DNA of 64,000 nt. It comes from Haematobia irritans. Its lineage: Eukaryota > Arthropoda > Insecta > Diptera > Muscidae. Positions 13,401 to 25,741 of the stretch are shown one piece after another. Each line of letters starts with the position of its first letter. Within the stretch, counting starts at the first letter, position 1. The stretch is taken from assembly GCF_050003625.1 (NCBI RefSeq), contig NC_134400.1:190741726-190805725 (forward strand). The letters run 5' to 3'. Under the pieces are notes generated by a model. It ran no database searches. It was not told where the DNA came from and saw nothing but the letters and a program-made list of their open reading frames with translations. A program made the translations under genes and the position numbers.

Positions 13401-16400
13401 AAAATTTTCAATAGAAATAAAAATTTTGACAAAACTTTCTATAGGAAAAAAAAATACAAAATTGTCTATAGAATTTAAATTTTGACAAAATTTTCTTTAT
13501 AGAAATGCAATTACAAAATTTGCTATACAAAAATAAGTTTGACAAAATTTTCCATAGAAATAAAATATTGACAAAATTTTCTATAGAAATAAAATTTTGA
13601 CAAAATTTTCTATAGAAATGAAATTTTGACAAAATTTTCTATAGAAATAAATGTTGACAAAATTTTCAAAAGAAATAAAAATTTTGACAAAACTTTCTAT
13701 AGAAAAAAAATACAACATTTTCTCTAGAATTTAAATTTTGACAAAATTTTCTATATAGAAATGCAATTACAAAATTTGCTATAGAAAAATAAGTTTGACA
13801 AAATTTTCCATAGAAATAAAATATTGACAAAATTGTCTATAGAAATAAAATTTTAACAAAATTTTCTATAGAAATTAATTTTGATAAAATTTTCTAACGA
13901 AATTAAATTTTGATCAAATTTTCTGTAGAAAGAAAATTTCGGCAAAATTATCTATAGAAATAGAATTTTGGCAAAATTTCCTATAAAATTATAATTTTGT
14001 TATAAAAAAGATTAATCCGATTTCTCGAAAAAATCAGAAATCTATAGAAAACAAAAACTTTACAAAATTTTCTATAGAAATAAATTTTGACAAAATTTTC
14101 AATAGAAATTAAATTTTGACCAAATTTTCTATAGAAATAAATTTTGACAAAATTTTCAATAGAAATAAAAATTTTGACAAAACTTTCTATAGGAAAAAAA
14201 ATACAAAATTTTCTATAGAATTTAAATTTTGACAAAATTTTCTTTATAGAAATGCAATTACAAAATTTGCTATAGAAAAATAAGTTTGACAAATTTTCCA
14301 TAGAAATAAAATATTGACAAAATTTTCTATAGAAATAAAATTTTGACAAAATTTTCTATAGAAATGAAATTTTGACAAAATTTTCTATAGAAATAAATTT
14401 TGACTAAATTTTCAATAGAAATAAAAATTTTGACAAAATTTTCTATAAAAAAAAATTTGACAAAACTTTCTATAAAAAAAAAACAAAATTTTCTATAGAA
14501 ATTAAATTTTGACAAAATTTTCTATATAGAAATTCAATTACAAAATTTTCTATAGAAAAATAAGTTTGACAAAATTTTCCATAGAAATAAAATATTGGCA
14601 AAATTTTCTATAGGAATAAAACTTTGACAAAATTTTGTATAGAAATAATAATATGACAAAATTTTCTTTAGAAAATATATTTTGATAAAATTTTCCATAG
14701 AAATAAAATGTTGACAAAATTTGCTATAGAAATTAAAGCTTGATAAAATTTGCTATAGAAATTAAAGCTTGATAAAATTTTCCATAGAAATTAAATTTTG
14801 ATAAAATTTTGGCAAAATTTTCTATAGAAATTAAATTTTGACAAAATTTTCTATATAGAAATGCAATTTTGACAAACTTTTCCATAGAAATAAAATATTG
14901 ACGAAATTTTCTATAGAAATAAATTTTGACAAAATTTTCAATAGAAATAAAAATTTTGACAAAACTTTCTATAGGAAAAAAAAAATACAAAATTGTCTAT
15001 AGAATTTAAATTTTGACAAAATTTTCTTTATAGAAATGCAATTACAAAATTTGCTATACAAAAATAAGTTTGACAAAATTTTCCATAGAAATAAAATATT
15101 GACAAAATTTTCTATAGAAATAAAATTTTGACAAAATTTTCTATAGAAATGAAATTTTGACAAAATTTTCTATAGAAATAAATGTTGACAAAATTTTCAA
15201 AAGAAATAAAAATTTTGACAAAACTTTCTATAGAAAAAAAATACAACATTTTCTCTAGAATTTAAATTTTGACAAAATTTTCTATATAGAAATGCAATTA
15301 CAAAATTTGCTATAGAAAAATAAGTTTGACAAAATTTTCCATAGAAATAAAATATTGACAAAATTTTCTATAGAAATAAAATTTTGACAAAATTTTCTAT
15401 AGAAATGAAATTTTGACAAAATTTTCTATAGAAATAAATGTTGACAAAATTTTCAAAAGAAATAAAAATTTTGACAAAACTTTCTATAGAAAAAAAATAC
15501 AAAATTTTCTCTAGAATTTAAATTTTGACAAAATTTTCTATATAGAAATGCAATTACAAAATTTGCTATAGAAAAATAAGTTTGACAAAATTTTCCATAG
15601 AAATAAAATATTGACAAAATTTTCTATAGAAATAAAATTTTGACAAAATTTTCTATAGAAATGGAATTTTGACAAAATTTTCTATAGAAATAAATTTTGA
15701 CAAAATGTTCAATAGAAATAAAAATTTTGAAAAAACTTTCTATAAAAAAAAAAACAAAATTTTCTATAGAAATTAAATTTTGACAAAATTTTCTAAATAG
15801 AAATTCAATTCCAAATTTTCTATAGAAAAATAAGTTTGACAAAATTTTCCATAGAAATAAAATATTGGCAAAATTTTCTATAGGAATAAAATTTTGACAA
15901 AATTTTGTATAGAAATAATAATATGACAAAATTTTCTTTAGAAATTATATTTTGATAAAATTTTCCATAGAAATAAAATGTTGACAAAATTTGCTATAGA
16001 AATTAAAGCTTGATAAAATTTGCTATAGAAATTAAAGCTTGATAAAATTTTCCATAGAAATTAAATTTTGATAAAATTTTGGCAAAATTTTCTATAGAAA
16101 TTAAATTTTGACAAAATTTTCTATATAGAAATGCAATTTTTACAAAATTTTCCATAGAAATAAAATATTGACGAAATTTTCTATAGAAATAAAATTTTGA
16201 CAAAATTTGCTATAGAAATGAAAGCTTGATAAAATTTTCCATAGAAATTAAATTTTGATAAAATTGTGGCAAAATTTTCTATAAAAATAAAATTTTGGCA
16301 AAATTTTCTATAGGAATAAAATTTTGACAAAATTTTCTATAGAAATAATATTATGACTAAATTTTCTTTAGAAATTAAATTTTGATAAAATTTTCCATAG

Positions 16401-17727
16401 AAATAAAATTTTGACAAAATTTGCTATAGAAATTAAAGCTTGATAAAATTTTCCATAGAAATTAAATTTGTATACAATTTTGGCAAAATTTTCTATAGAA
16501 ATAAATTTTGGCAAAATTTTCTATAGAAATAAAATTTTGGCAAAATTTTCTATAGAAATAATAATATGACTAAATTTTCTTTAGAAATTAAATTTTGATA
16601 AAATTTTCCATAGAAATAAAATTTTGACAAAATTTGCTATAGAAATTAAAGCTTGATAAAATTTTCCATAGAAATTAAATTTTGATAAAATTGTGGCAAA
16701 ATTTTCTATAAAAATAAAATTTTGACAAAATTTTCTATAGGAATAAAATTTTGACAAAATTTTCTATAGAAATAATATTATGAAATTAAAGCTTGATAAA
16801 ATTTTCCATAGAAATTAAATTTGTATACAATTTTGGCAAAATTTTCTATAGAAATAAAATATTGGCAAAATTTTCTACAGGAATAAAATTTTGACAAGAT
16901 TTTCTATAGAAATAATATTATGACTAAATTTTCTTTAGAAATTAAATTTTGATAAAATTTTCCATAGAAATAAAATTTTGACCAAATTTGCTATAGAAAT
17001 TAAAGCTTGATAAAATTTTCCATAGAAATTAAATTTTGATAAAATTGTGGCAAAATTTTCTATAAAAATAAAATTTTGGCAAAATTTTCTATAGGAATAA
17101 AATTTTAACAAAATTTTCTATAGAAATAATATTATGATTAAATTTTCTTTAGAAATTAAATTTTGATAAAATTTTCCATAGAAATAAAATTTTGACAAAA
17201 TTTGCTATAGAAATTAAAGCTTGATAAAATTTTCCATAGAAATTAAATTTGGATACAATTTTGGCAAAATTTTTTATAGAAATAAATTTTGGCAAAATTT
17301 TCTATAGAAATAAATTTTGGCAAAATTTTCTATAGAAATAAAATTTTGGCAAAATTTTCTATAGGAATAATATTATGACTAAATTTTCTTTAGAAATTAA
17401 ATTTTGACAAAATTTTCCATAGAAATAAAATTTTGGCAAAATTTGGTATAGAAATGAAAGCTTGATAAAATTTTCCATAGAAATTAAATTTTGATAAAAT
17501 TTTGACAAAATTTTCTATAGAAATAAAATTATGACTAAATTTTCTTTAGAAATTAAATTTTGACAAAATTGTCCATAGAAAGAAAAGATTGACAAAATTT
17601 GCTATAGAAATTAAAGCTTGATAAAATTTTCCATAGAAATAAAATTTTGATAAAATTTTCAATAGAAATAAAATGTTGACAAAATTTTCTATAGGAATAA
17701 CACTTTGACAAAATTTGCTATAGAAAT
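10441..17727 (-). repeat. 29-bp minisatellite array, reverse, with higher-order structure
   Basis: Over 7 kb of monomers in reverse orientation (TTTTGACAAAATTTTC then TATAGAAATAAAA). A longer unit is superimposed. Sequence from about 11040 to 13390 recurs from about 13866 to 16190 with an offset of 2.83 kb, falling to about 2.80 kb after a missing monomer. The rare marker GATTAATCCGATTTCTCG occurs only near 11180 and 14010. A sub-unit of about 1.3 kb is marked by a doubled AAGCTTGATAAAATTTGC near 11906, 13205, 14727 and 16006. All minus-strand frames here (SKFYFYRKFCQ type) come from the monomer. Confidence 0.92.
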
Positions 17728-18655
17728 CCCCAATCGTGGACACCTCAATAAAATTATTTGCATCTATACTTTTACCATATTGAAAAACACAAAAAAAAAA
17801 TCATTTCCACCGCGACCACATTAAAACATTTAAGCTCACCGTAATGCGTAATTTTTCTTGTGAATTTTCCTCTAAGCTCTGCTTTAAGCATTTTCTCAAA
17901 AGAAAAATTACATTGTCTTCATAGCAATTCATAGCACGCCAATATTTCATTGAATAACAAAATGTGCGTAAACATTTCAAACAAAAATGTTGCCATCAAG
18001 CACATCAATTTATAATTGTATATTAGAGTGTGCCGAACACACAGATTCATAACGAGAGATGATGGTAATTATTCGGAAGATTCATTGAAGATCATTTATT
18101 TTACTTTAAGCTGCTCTTGACCTGTAGAAACGATTTGAGCGATTTTCTTTGGTGAAAGTTTTTGCTTATTTAGAAAAGACACAAACAACCTTACCCAATC
18201 AAATATACAACGTAGTTGACACATTTAATTCATTGATCATTTATAAAATTTTGCTCCAAAGGTAATTTGTTTAAACAAATAGTATGATGGTTGAATCATA
18301 TGAATATGGATGTCTGATCTCACATTACATGGGGGAAAGTAATTGACAAAAGTTGCATTTTTCATTAAACTACATCACAAATTCATTACATGGAAATATT
18401 TTTTCATGAAAAATTTTAAATGAAATCATTTGAAACCTATAATTACCAATATGATATACACTACGATTGTCTAATGGCTACATTAATAAGGTGGATCCTT
18501 TCTCTTTTATGCAATCACTGTGTTGTTATACTGTCAATCTTGAGCATATGAATTGGGTAGTAAAATTAAATGCTGTAAACATAGTTTTTTATTTAAATAA
18601 GGAGAATATCAGACTAATTCCATAGACGGTGGCAAAAAACTCAATAAAACAAATC
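17728..18655. other. Lower-copy AT-rich region, no gene seen
   Basis: Mixed sequence with no 29-bp monomers and no frame that looks coding. It separates the reverse array from a short forward monomer run (18656-18687) into which the copia element is inserted. Confidence 0.5.
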
Positions 18656-18687
18656 TGTTAAGAAAAAATTTTATTTCTATAGAAAAT

Positions 18688-18858
18688 TGTAAGTCCTATT
18701 TTCCACGAATAGAATAAAACACGTTCGCGCAGTTTGAATTCATTTATTGAACTAACTAAATATGAAACATAGGATCAGTAATATCATATGTAAACGAAAT
18801 GTCAAAAATGCAAATCCAAAAGGAATGCAATTGGTTTGTGGAGTTACCATATCCAACA
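18688..18858 (-). repeat. copia 3' LTR (171 bp)
   Basis: Identical by eye over all 171 bases to 22961-23131. It begins TGTAAGTCC and ends ATCCAACA in plus-strand reading. Because the element is on the minus strand, this is the downstream LTR. Confidence 0.95.
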
Positions 18859-18874
18859 TTCTTCCCCTCAAACC
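18859..18874 (-). promoter_or_regulatory. copia polypurine tract
   Basis: In minus-strand reading GGTTTGAGGGGAAGAA lies directly upstream of the 3' LTR, the expected position and composition for the plus-strand DNA primer. Confidence 0.85.
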
Positions 18875-18952
18875 AAATGCTGTTGATAAAGAAAATATTA
18901 CTTTTTAATGTTACGTTAATTTTTTTTCTCTTTTTCATATAACAATATTGGT

Positions 18953-21900
18953 TTAAAATTTCATTTGTAGTAAAGAACATGCCCATGCATGTTTTTGTTT
19001 TTGTAGAGCCTTCGTTAAAACGTCTGCTGCGTTGTCTTCTGATGAAACGTATTTAACATCAATCGAGCCGTTAGAGTGCTGCTCACGTATGTAATGAAAC
19101 TTGATGTCTATGTGCTTGCTTCTCTTGTGTACCATTGGATTTTTTACTAAAAACTGAGCGCCTTGGTTGTCACAAAAGATAGTAGTAGGTGCTTTGGTGT
19201 ATTCCAATAAACCCATCTCATGCAGTAAGCTTCGCACGAAAACGACTTCTCGGGCACCTTGACTGATGGCTACATATTCGGCTTCCATTGTGCTTAGTGA
19301 AACATGGGATTGTTTTTTAGATTCCCATGCAACAGGGCCACCCGACATAAAAATGACATAGCCGGTATACGATCGGCGATCGTACGAATCACAGCCCCAG
19401 TCAGCATCTGTAAAAGACAAAAGATTTTCTTTTTCTTTATAAAAAGATATCATACCCTTGGGGTGCTTCTTCAAATATCTCAGCAGATATTTGGCGCATT
19501 GAAAATGTTCTCGATGTGGATGTGAGTTGAATTGAGATAATCTAGAAACGATGTGTGATATGTCAGGTCTGGATATAACAGCAAGATAAGTTAAACATCC
19601 AATTAAACGTTGGTACTGTTTTGTTTCTAACCCAGCACAGTTCTTCTCACACTTTTCTAGTATTGTTCCATTGGCCCAGGGGGTACATGTTTCTTTCGCA
19701 TCAGTCATATTCCATCGATGTAACAAATTGTTGACATAATTTTCTTGATGAATGTGAATTGCACCTCTGGCACCTTCCCTTTCTATTTCTAATCCCAAAT
19801 AGAACGATATAGGGCCTTTATCTACTGCTTCAATGCTTTTATTTAAATTCATAATTATTTCGTCCATTTCTTCCTTGGTTGAAGTTGCCAACATCATGTC
19901 ATCCACGTATAATGCTATGAAACTCAATTTGTTGTTAGAATATTTGTAATATACACAGCTATCCGTTTGACTTCTTTGGAAATTCATGTCCATCAAGATT
20001 TCGGTAATCTTCCGATTCCACTCACGGCCAGCTTGTTTTAGACCATACAACGCTTTGGACAACTTACACACTTTTTCGGAATTTTTTACGTCTTCGAAAT
20101 AGGGGGGTTGCTCCATATATATGTCTTCCGTGAGGTCGCCGTTCAAATAAGCTGCAACGATATCTACGTGGTTAACAAGCAATTCGTATTTTGCCGCCAA
20201 AGCTAGCAACATGCGAATTGTTGAATGTCGCACAACAGGCGCATATGTTTCTTCATAATCGACATGATATTTTTGCGAACAGCCCTGGGCAACCAACCTT
20301 GCTTTAAACTTGTCCAACGAACCATCTGGGTTTTGTTTAACGGCAAAAACCCAACGACATCCAATTACGTTAGCATTTTTCGGTCTGTCCACTAATTTCC
20401 ACGTCCTGTTCTTTATCAGGGATTTATATTCAATGTCCATAGCTTTCTTCCATTGATCTGCATTTTCTGAATTCATAGCCTCTGTAATCGTTTGAGGATT
20501 TTCCACCACTGAATTTAACATCTCTGGAACCGTAGCATATACCTTTTTTGGTCTTCCCCTCTTGCCTGTCCGTAGAAGTCTAGGCCTACCTTTAGTTGGA
20601 TTGGACTCTTGTTTGCTTGCACTGTTTATGTTGTCACTATCACTTGCCTCGCTGTTTTCCACACTTTCGTTACTTTCTTCCTCTTCACTGCTTGCTGTTT
20701 GGTATATTTCATCTTGTGCTTCTGATTTCGTTTCATCTTGATATTTATTATTTTCTTGTAATGTTCCGAAATCAAAACAATGTTCTTCGTTTGATACATC
20801 ACTATCATCAGCTGAATTTTCGAATGAATCTTCAAAGAAAATCACGTCTCTTGCTTTTATTATTTCTCTTTTCTTGGTGTCGTACAAACGGTAACCTTTA
20901 GTTAAATTTTCGTATCCAACCAGCTTCAACTTAATCCCTTTTGGTGCAAATTTACCAATTTGTTTATTTTTCTCGAGAACAACCGCATCGCATCCAAAAA
21001 TATGGAAATGTGCTACAGATGGTTTCTTTCCAGTCCATCTTTCATATGGTGTCACAGAACCAAGAATTTTTGTACGACTTCGATTTTTTATGTATGTGGA
21101 GGTGTTTATAGCCTCTGCCCATAAACTTTGGTGGAGACCAGACTGCTGTAGCATGCAACGCGCCATTTCAACGAGGGTTCTATTTACTCGCTCCGCAATA
21201 CCATTTTGTTGAGGAGTATGGCTAACGGTAGTTTGATCGAGGATTCCATGTTTTTCGAAGTATGTTTTAAATTGGGAGTTCACGTACTCCTTACCATTAT
21301 CACTTCGAATACATTTAATTTTGCGGCCACTCTGCTTCTCCGCCATCGCAGTAAAATTTAAGAAGGTAGAAAACGCTTCTGATTTCTTCTTCAAGAAATA
21401 TGTTGTGATATAACGCGAATAATCATCCACGAAGGTGATGAAATATAAACATCCACCTTGCGATTTTATATTAATGGGACCGCACAGATCGGTATGCACG
21501 ATTTGCAAAATATCTTTCGAGGCAACATCGCTATAACTTGCAAATGGTTTTGTGGTAATTTTGCTAAGAGCACATGTAACACATTTAAAATTTTCCGGGA
21601 TTATCACGTTTAAACCACGCACCATATTCATTTTGGAAAGTTTATTAAAATCTTTTGTATTTATATGTCCATAGCGAGAGTGCCACACTTTATGTTCATC
21701 TATTTTTTTCAATCCGTTTAACAACTCAGTCGAATTAATTCTATTTATTTTTGCTGTAAAAACACCGTTTTCTTTATTTGCTGTTAAAACTAGTTCGCCG
21801 TGTTTATTCATTATCTTTGATTTCTCTTTGTTAAAAATCACAGTATGCTCGGCTTCAATAAATTTAGCGACTGATAAAAAATTCGAATGTAAACATGGAA

Positions 21901-22873
21901 CGAACAAAACATTTAAGAGAGTGATAACTGTCATGTTTGACTTTATTTTGACAGTTCCTTTTCCTTCAGCAAAGACAATATCACCAGAAGCCAACATAAT
22001 TTGCTGTCTCTGTTTCTCTAATGTGATGAACAAATCTTCATTGGGAGACATATGAGAGGTGGCTCCACTGTCAAGAATCCAGTTGTTGTTTTTGTTGCTG
22101 GTACTACTCATTGCGCTAAACACTGCAGCTACTGACTCTTTCTCCTTTATTTGACATTGTGAACGAATATGCCCTCTTTGGCCACAATTAAAACATTTGA
22201 TGTTCTTGTTTCGTCGACTCGTTCCAATATAACGGTTATTCTTTTTATTTGCTTTTGAGTCGTAGTTGTTGTATTTTGTATTACTTGAGAAGACCTTCTC
22301 TTCAGAAATATTCACTTTATTTTCTTGTCTTCTTTCTTCTTCCAAGATCTTGGATATTAACTGTTCGATTTTTGGAAGACTATCGCGACTCTCAACCGCA
22401 ACCACAAAACTTTCCATTTCTTCTGGCAAGGAACATAATAAAAGTACAGTTATAAAATCTTCATTTAGTTCAATTCCAATGGTTTTTAAATCGTCGATGA
22501 GAGAACGAAAATCGCCGATCTGACTTGTAATCTTTTCTCCCGATTTAATCTTGAATCGGACAAGATTTTTAAATAAATTAACTTTACGGCACGCGGTATT
22601 TGCTTTATAAAGTCCGCTTAGTGTGTCCCAGGCACGTTTTGCTGTCTCACAATCTTTAATATGTATAAGCTCACTAGGCTTCACAGCCAAGCTTATGGTA
22701 GCCAGAGCTTTTTGATCTTTAACTGTCCACACATTGAATTTGTCCTCTTCCTTTGGAGGTTTACTTATAACCACATCCCATAAATCCAATGTGATAAGTA
22801 AGCTCTTTATTTGAATCGACCAGGTCGAGTAATTATCACAATTTAATTTATCAATACTCGCCACCGAATTCAT
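18953..22873 (-). CDS. copia gag-pol polyprotein, 1306 aa, intact
   Basis: Single frame, ATG at 22873, about 90 bp inside the 5' LTR. Approximate residues: gag 1-225; CCHC zinc knuckle CFNCGQRGHIRSQC at about 227-240; aspartic protease WILDSGATSH at about 265-274; integrase zinc finger near 398-434 (WHSRYGH ... CVTC); integrase catalytic triad D462 (VHTD), D525 (RSDNGKEY) and E561 (NGIAERVNR) with the expected DD35E spacing; acidic linker 680-760; reverse transcriptase from about 800 with KARLVAQG and YVDD near 989; RNase H with FTDADWGCD, STMEAEYVA and a C-terminal EDNAADVLTKAL. All catalytic residues I can check are present and no stop or frameshift occurs. Unlike Ty1, gag and pol are in one frame, as in Drosophila copia. 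The host role is self-propagation through a cytoplasmic particle. Confidence 0.97.
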   Translation of the reverse strand: MNSVASIDKLNCDNYSTWSIQIKSLLITLDLWDVVISKPPKEEDKFNVWTVKDQKALATISLAVKPSELIHIKDCETAKRAWDTLSGLYKANTACRKVNLFKNLVRFKIKSGEKITSQIGDFRSLIDDLKTIGIELNEDFITVLLLCSLPEEMESFVVAVESRDSLPKIEQLISKILEEERRQENKVNISEEKVFSSNTKYNNYDSKANKKNNRYIGTSRRNKNIKCFNCGQRGHIRSQCQIKEKESVAAVFSAMSSTSNKNNNWILDSGATSHMSPNEDLFITLEKQRQQIMLASGDIVFAEGKGTVKIKSNMTVITLLNVLFVPCLHSNFLSVAKFIEAEHTVIFNKEKSKIMNKHGELVLTANKENGVFTAKINRINSTELLNGLKKIDEHKVWHSRYGHINTKDFNKLSKMNMVRGLNVIIPENFKCVTCALSKITTKPFASYSDVASKDILQIVHTDLCGPINIKSQGGCLYFITFVDDYSRYITTYFLKKKSEAFSTFLNFTAMAEKQSGRKIKCIRSDNGKEYVNSQFKTYFEKHGILDQTTVSHTPQQNGIAERVNRTLVEMARCMLQQSGLHQSLWAEAINTSTYIKNRSRTKILGSVTPYERWTGKKPSVAHFHIFGCDAVVLEKNKQIGKFAPKGIKLKLVGYENLTKGYRLYDTKKREIIKARDVIFFEDSFENSADDSDVSNEEHCFDFGTLQENNKYQDETKSEAQDEIYQTASSEEEESNESVENSEASDSDNINSASKQESNPTKGRPRLLRTGKRGRPKKVYATVPEMLNSVVENPQTITEAMNSENADQWKKAMDIEYKSLIKNRTWKLVDRPKNANVIGCRWVFAVKQNPDGSLDKFKARLVAQGCSQKYHVDYEETYAPVVRHSTIRMLLALAAKYELLVNHVDIVAAYLNGDLTEDIYMEQPPYFEDVKNSEKVCKLSKALYGLKQAGREWNRKITEILMDMNFQRSQTDSCVYYKYSNNKLSFIALYVDDMMLATSTKEEMDEIIMNLNKSIEAVDKGPISFYLGLEIEREGARGAIHIHQENYVNNLLHRWNMTDAKETCTPWANGTILEKCEKNCAGLETKQYQRLIGCLTYLAVISRPDISHIVSRLSQFNSHPHREHFQCAKYLLRYLKKHPKGMISFYKEKENLLSFTDADWGCDSYDRRSYTGYVIFMSGGPVAWESKKQSHVSLSTMEAEYVAISQGAREVVFVRSLLHEMGLLEYTKAPTTIFCDNQGAQFLVKNPMVHKRSKHIDIKFHYIREQHSNGSIDVKYVSSEDNAADVLTKALQKQKHAWACSLLQMKF

Positions 22874-22937
22874 TTTATTTTTTTTCCGTGTTTAATTTAT
22901 TCAATTTAAATTTTTATTCCAATACACTTTTAACACG

Positions 22938-22960
22938 AGGGAGCCTGGGCCCATAACCTT
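22938..22960 (-). promoter_or_regulatory. copia primer-binding site (half-tRNA type)
   Basis: In minus-strand reading the bases next to the 5' LTR are AAGGTTATGGGCCCAGGC. The core GGTTATGGGCCCAG matches the copia primer site, known to pair with an internal part of initiator tRNA-Met (half-tRNA priming) rather than with its 3' CCA end. Confidence 0.85.
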
Positions 22961-23131
22961 TGTAAGTCCTATTTTCCACGAATAGAATAAAACACGTTCG
23001 CGCAGTTTGAATTCATTTATTGAACTAACTAAATATGAAACATAGGATCAGTAATATCATATGTAAACGAAATGTCAAAAATGCAAATCCAAAAGGAATG
23101 CAATTGGTTTGTGGAGTTACCATATCCAACA
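22961..23131 (-). repeat. copia 5' LTR (171 bp), with promoter
   Basis: Upstream LTR of the minus-strand element; it must contain the transcription start and, at 171 bp, is unusually compact. Identity with the 3' LTR indicates few or no mutations since insertion. Confidence 0.93.
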
Positions 23132-23136
23132 AAAAT

Positions 23137-25741
23137 TTTGTCAAAATTTTTTTTCTATAGAAAGTATTGTTAAAATTTTATTTCTATAAAGAATTTTGTC
23201 AACATTTTATTTCTATAGAAAATATTGTTAAAATTTTATTTCTATAAAAAATTTTGTCAAAATTTTATTTCTATAGAAAATATTGTTAAAATTTTATTTC
23301 TATAAAAAATTTTGTCAAAATTTTATTTGTATTGAAAAATTTGTCAAAATTTTATTTCTATAGAAAATTTTGTCAAAATTTTATTTCTATAGAAAATTGT
23401 CTCAAAATTTTATTTCTATAGAAAATTTTGTCAAAATTTTATTTCTATAGAAAATTTTGTCAAAATTTTTTTTCTATAGAAAATTTTGTCAAAATTTTAT
23501 TTCTATAGAAAATTTTGTCAATATTTTATTTCTATAGAAAATTTTGTCAAAATTTTATTTCTATAGAAAATTTTGTCAAAATTTATTTCTATAGAAAATT
23601 TTGTCAATATTTTTTTCTATAGAAAATTTTGTCCAAAATTTATTTCTATAGAAAATATTGTCAAAATTTCATTTATATAGGAAATATTGTCAACATTTTA
23701 TTTCTATAGAAAATTTTCTCAAAATTTTATTTCTATAGAAAATTTTCTCAAAATTTTATTTTTATAGAAAATTTTGTCAAAATTTTATTTTTATAGAAAA
23801 TTTTGTCAAAATTTTATTTCTTTAGAAAACTTTGTTAAAATTTTATTTCTATAGAAAATGTTTCAAAAATTTTATTTCTATAGAAAAATTTGTCAAAATT
23901 TTATTTCTGTAGAAAATATTGTGAAAATCTTATTTCAATAGAAAATTTTGTCAAAATTTATTTCTATAGAAAATTTTGTCGAAATTTTATTTCTATAGAA
24001 AATTTTGTCGAAATTTTATTTCTATAGAAAATTTTGTCAAAATTTTATTTCTATAGAAAATTTTGTCAAAATTTTATTTCTATAGATAATTTTGTTAAAA
24101 TTTTATTTCTAAAGAAAATTTTGTCAAAATTTTATTTCTATAGAAAATTTTGTCAAGATTTTATTTGTATAGAAAATTTTGTTAAAATTTTATTTCTATA
24201 GAAAATTTTGTTAAAGTTTTATTTCTATAGAAAATATTGTGAAAATTTTATTTCAATAGAAAATTTTGTCAAAATTTTATTTCTATAGAAAATTTTGTCA
24301 AAATTTTATTTCTATAGAAAATTTTGTCAAAATTTTATTTCTATAGAAAAATTTGTCGAAATTTTATTTCTTTACAAAAATTTGTCAAAACTTCATTTCT
24401 ATAGAAATTTTTGTTAAAATTTTATTTATATAGAAAATTTTGTCTAAATTTTATTTTTATAGAACATTTTGTCAAAATTTTATTTTTATAGAATATTTTA
24501 TCAAAATTTTATTTCAATAGAAAATTTTGTCAAAATTTTATTTCAATAGAAAATTTTGTCAAAATTTTATTTCTATAGAAAATTTTGTCAAAATTTTATT
24601 TCTATAGAAAATTTTGTCAAAATTTTATTTCTTTAGAAAAATTTGTCAAGACTTCATTTCTATAGAAATTTTTGTTAAAATTTTATTTATATAGAAAATT
24701 TTGTCAAAATTTTATATCTATAGAAAATATTGTGAAAATCTTATTTCAATAGAAAATTTTGTAACAATTTTGTTTCTATAGAAAATTTTGTCAAAATTTT
24801 ATTTCTATAGAAAATATTGTCAAAATTTTATTTCTATAGAAAATGTTGTTAAAATTTTATTTCTATAGAAAATTTTGTCAAAATTTTATTGCTATAGAAA
24901 ATTTTGTCAAAATTTTATTGCTATAGAAAATTTTGTCAAAATTTTATTTCTATAGAAAATTTTGTAAAAATTTTATTTCTATAGAAAATTTTGTCAAAAT
25001 TTTATTTCTATAGAAAAATTTGTCGAAATTTTATTTCTATACAAAAATTTGTCAAAACTTCATTTCTATAGAAATTTTTGTTAAAATGTTATTTATATAG
25101 AAAATTTTGTCTAAATCTTATTTTTATAGAACATTTTGTCAAAATTTTATTTTTATAGAATATTTTATCAAAATTTTATTTCAATAGAAAATTTTGTCAA
25201 AATTTTATTTCTATAGAAAATTTTGTCAAAATTTTATTTCTATATAAAATTTTGTCAAAATTTTATTTCTATAGAAAATTTTGTCAAAATATTATTTCTT
25301 TAGAAAAATTTGTCAAGACTTCATTTCTATAGAAATTTTTGTTAAAATTTTATTTATATAGAAAATTTTGTCTAAATTTTATTTTTATAGAACATTTTGT
25401 CAAAATTTTATTTTTATAGAATATTTTATCAAAATTTTATTTCTATAGAAAATATTGTGAAAATCTTATTTCAATAGAAAATTTTGTAACAATTTTGTTT
25501 CTATAGAAAATTTTGTCAAAATTTTATTTCTATAGAAGATATTGTTAAAATTTTATTTCTATAGAAAATTTTGTTAAAATTTTATTTCTATAGAAAATTT
25601 TGTGAAAATTTTATTTCTATAGAAAATTTTGTTAAAATTTTATTTCTATAGAAAATTTTGTCAAAATTTTATTGCTATAGAAAATTTTGTCAAAATTTTA
25701 TTTCTATAGAAAATTTTGTAAAAATGTTATTTCTATAGAAA
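23137..25741 (+). repeat. 29-bp minisatellite array, forward, highly regular
   Basis: About 90 monomers with the clearest 29-bp periodicity in the window (consecutive TTTTGTC junctions 29 bp apart near 23430 and 23459). A longer repeat of several monomers is also visible: the run containing TATAGAATATTTTATC, CATTTCTATAGAAATTTTTG and TTATTTATATAGAAAATTTT recurs near 24400-24490, 25065-25165 and 25320-25430. This is the same block as 18656-18687, split by copia. Confidence 0.92.

Larger units (their letters stand above)
18688..23131 (-). mobile_element. Complete copia (Ty1/copia) LTR retrotransposon
   Basis: A 4,444-bp element on the minus strand with two identical 171-bp LTRs (TG...CA ends), a 5-bp target duplication AAAAT (18683-18687 and 23132-23136), a primer-binding site, a polypurine tract and one uninterrupted gag-pol frame. 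It sits inside the 29-bp minisatellite: the left flank is TTTCTATAGAAAAT and the right flank continues the monomer. LTR identity and an intact frame suggest a recent, possibly still mobile insertion. Domain order gag, protease, integrase, RT, RNase H is diagnostic of the copia group. Confidence 0.97.

Noticed and set aside
10715..16203. Many minus-strand frames with peptides such as SKFYFYRKFCQNFISIENF
   Set aside because: They are translations of the 29-bp monomer; because 29 is not a multiple of three, the peptide has a 29-residue period over 87 bp. Similar frames appear in every array and in both orientations.
10441..17727. CRISPR-like array of short regular repeats
   Set aside because: There are no unique spacers between repeats, monomers are contiguous, and the context is eukaryotic.
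19304..22523. Plus-strand and alternative-frame ORFs within the copia element
   Set aside because: They are shadows of the 1306-codon minus-strand gag-pol frame, with no recognisable domains.
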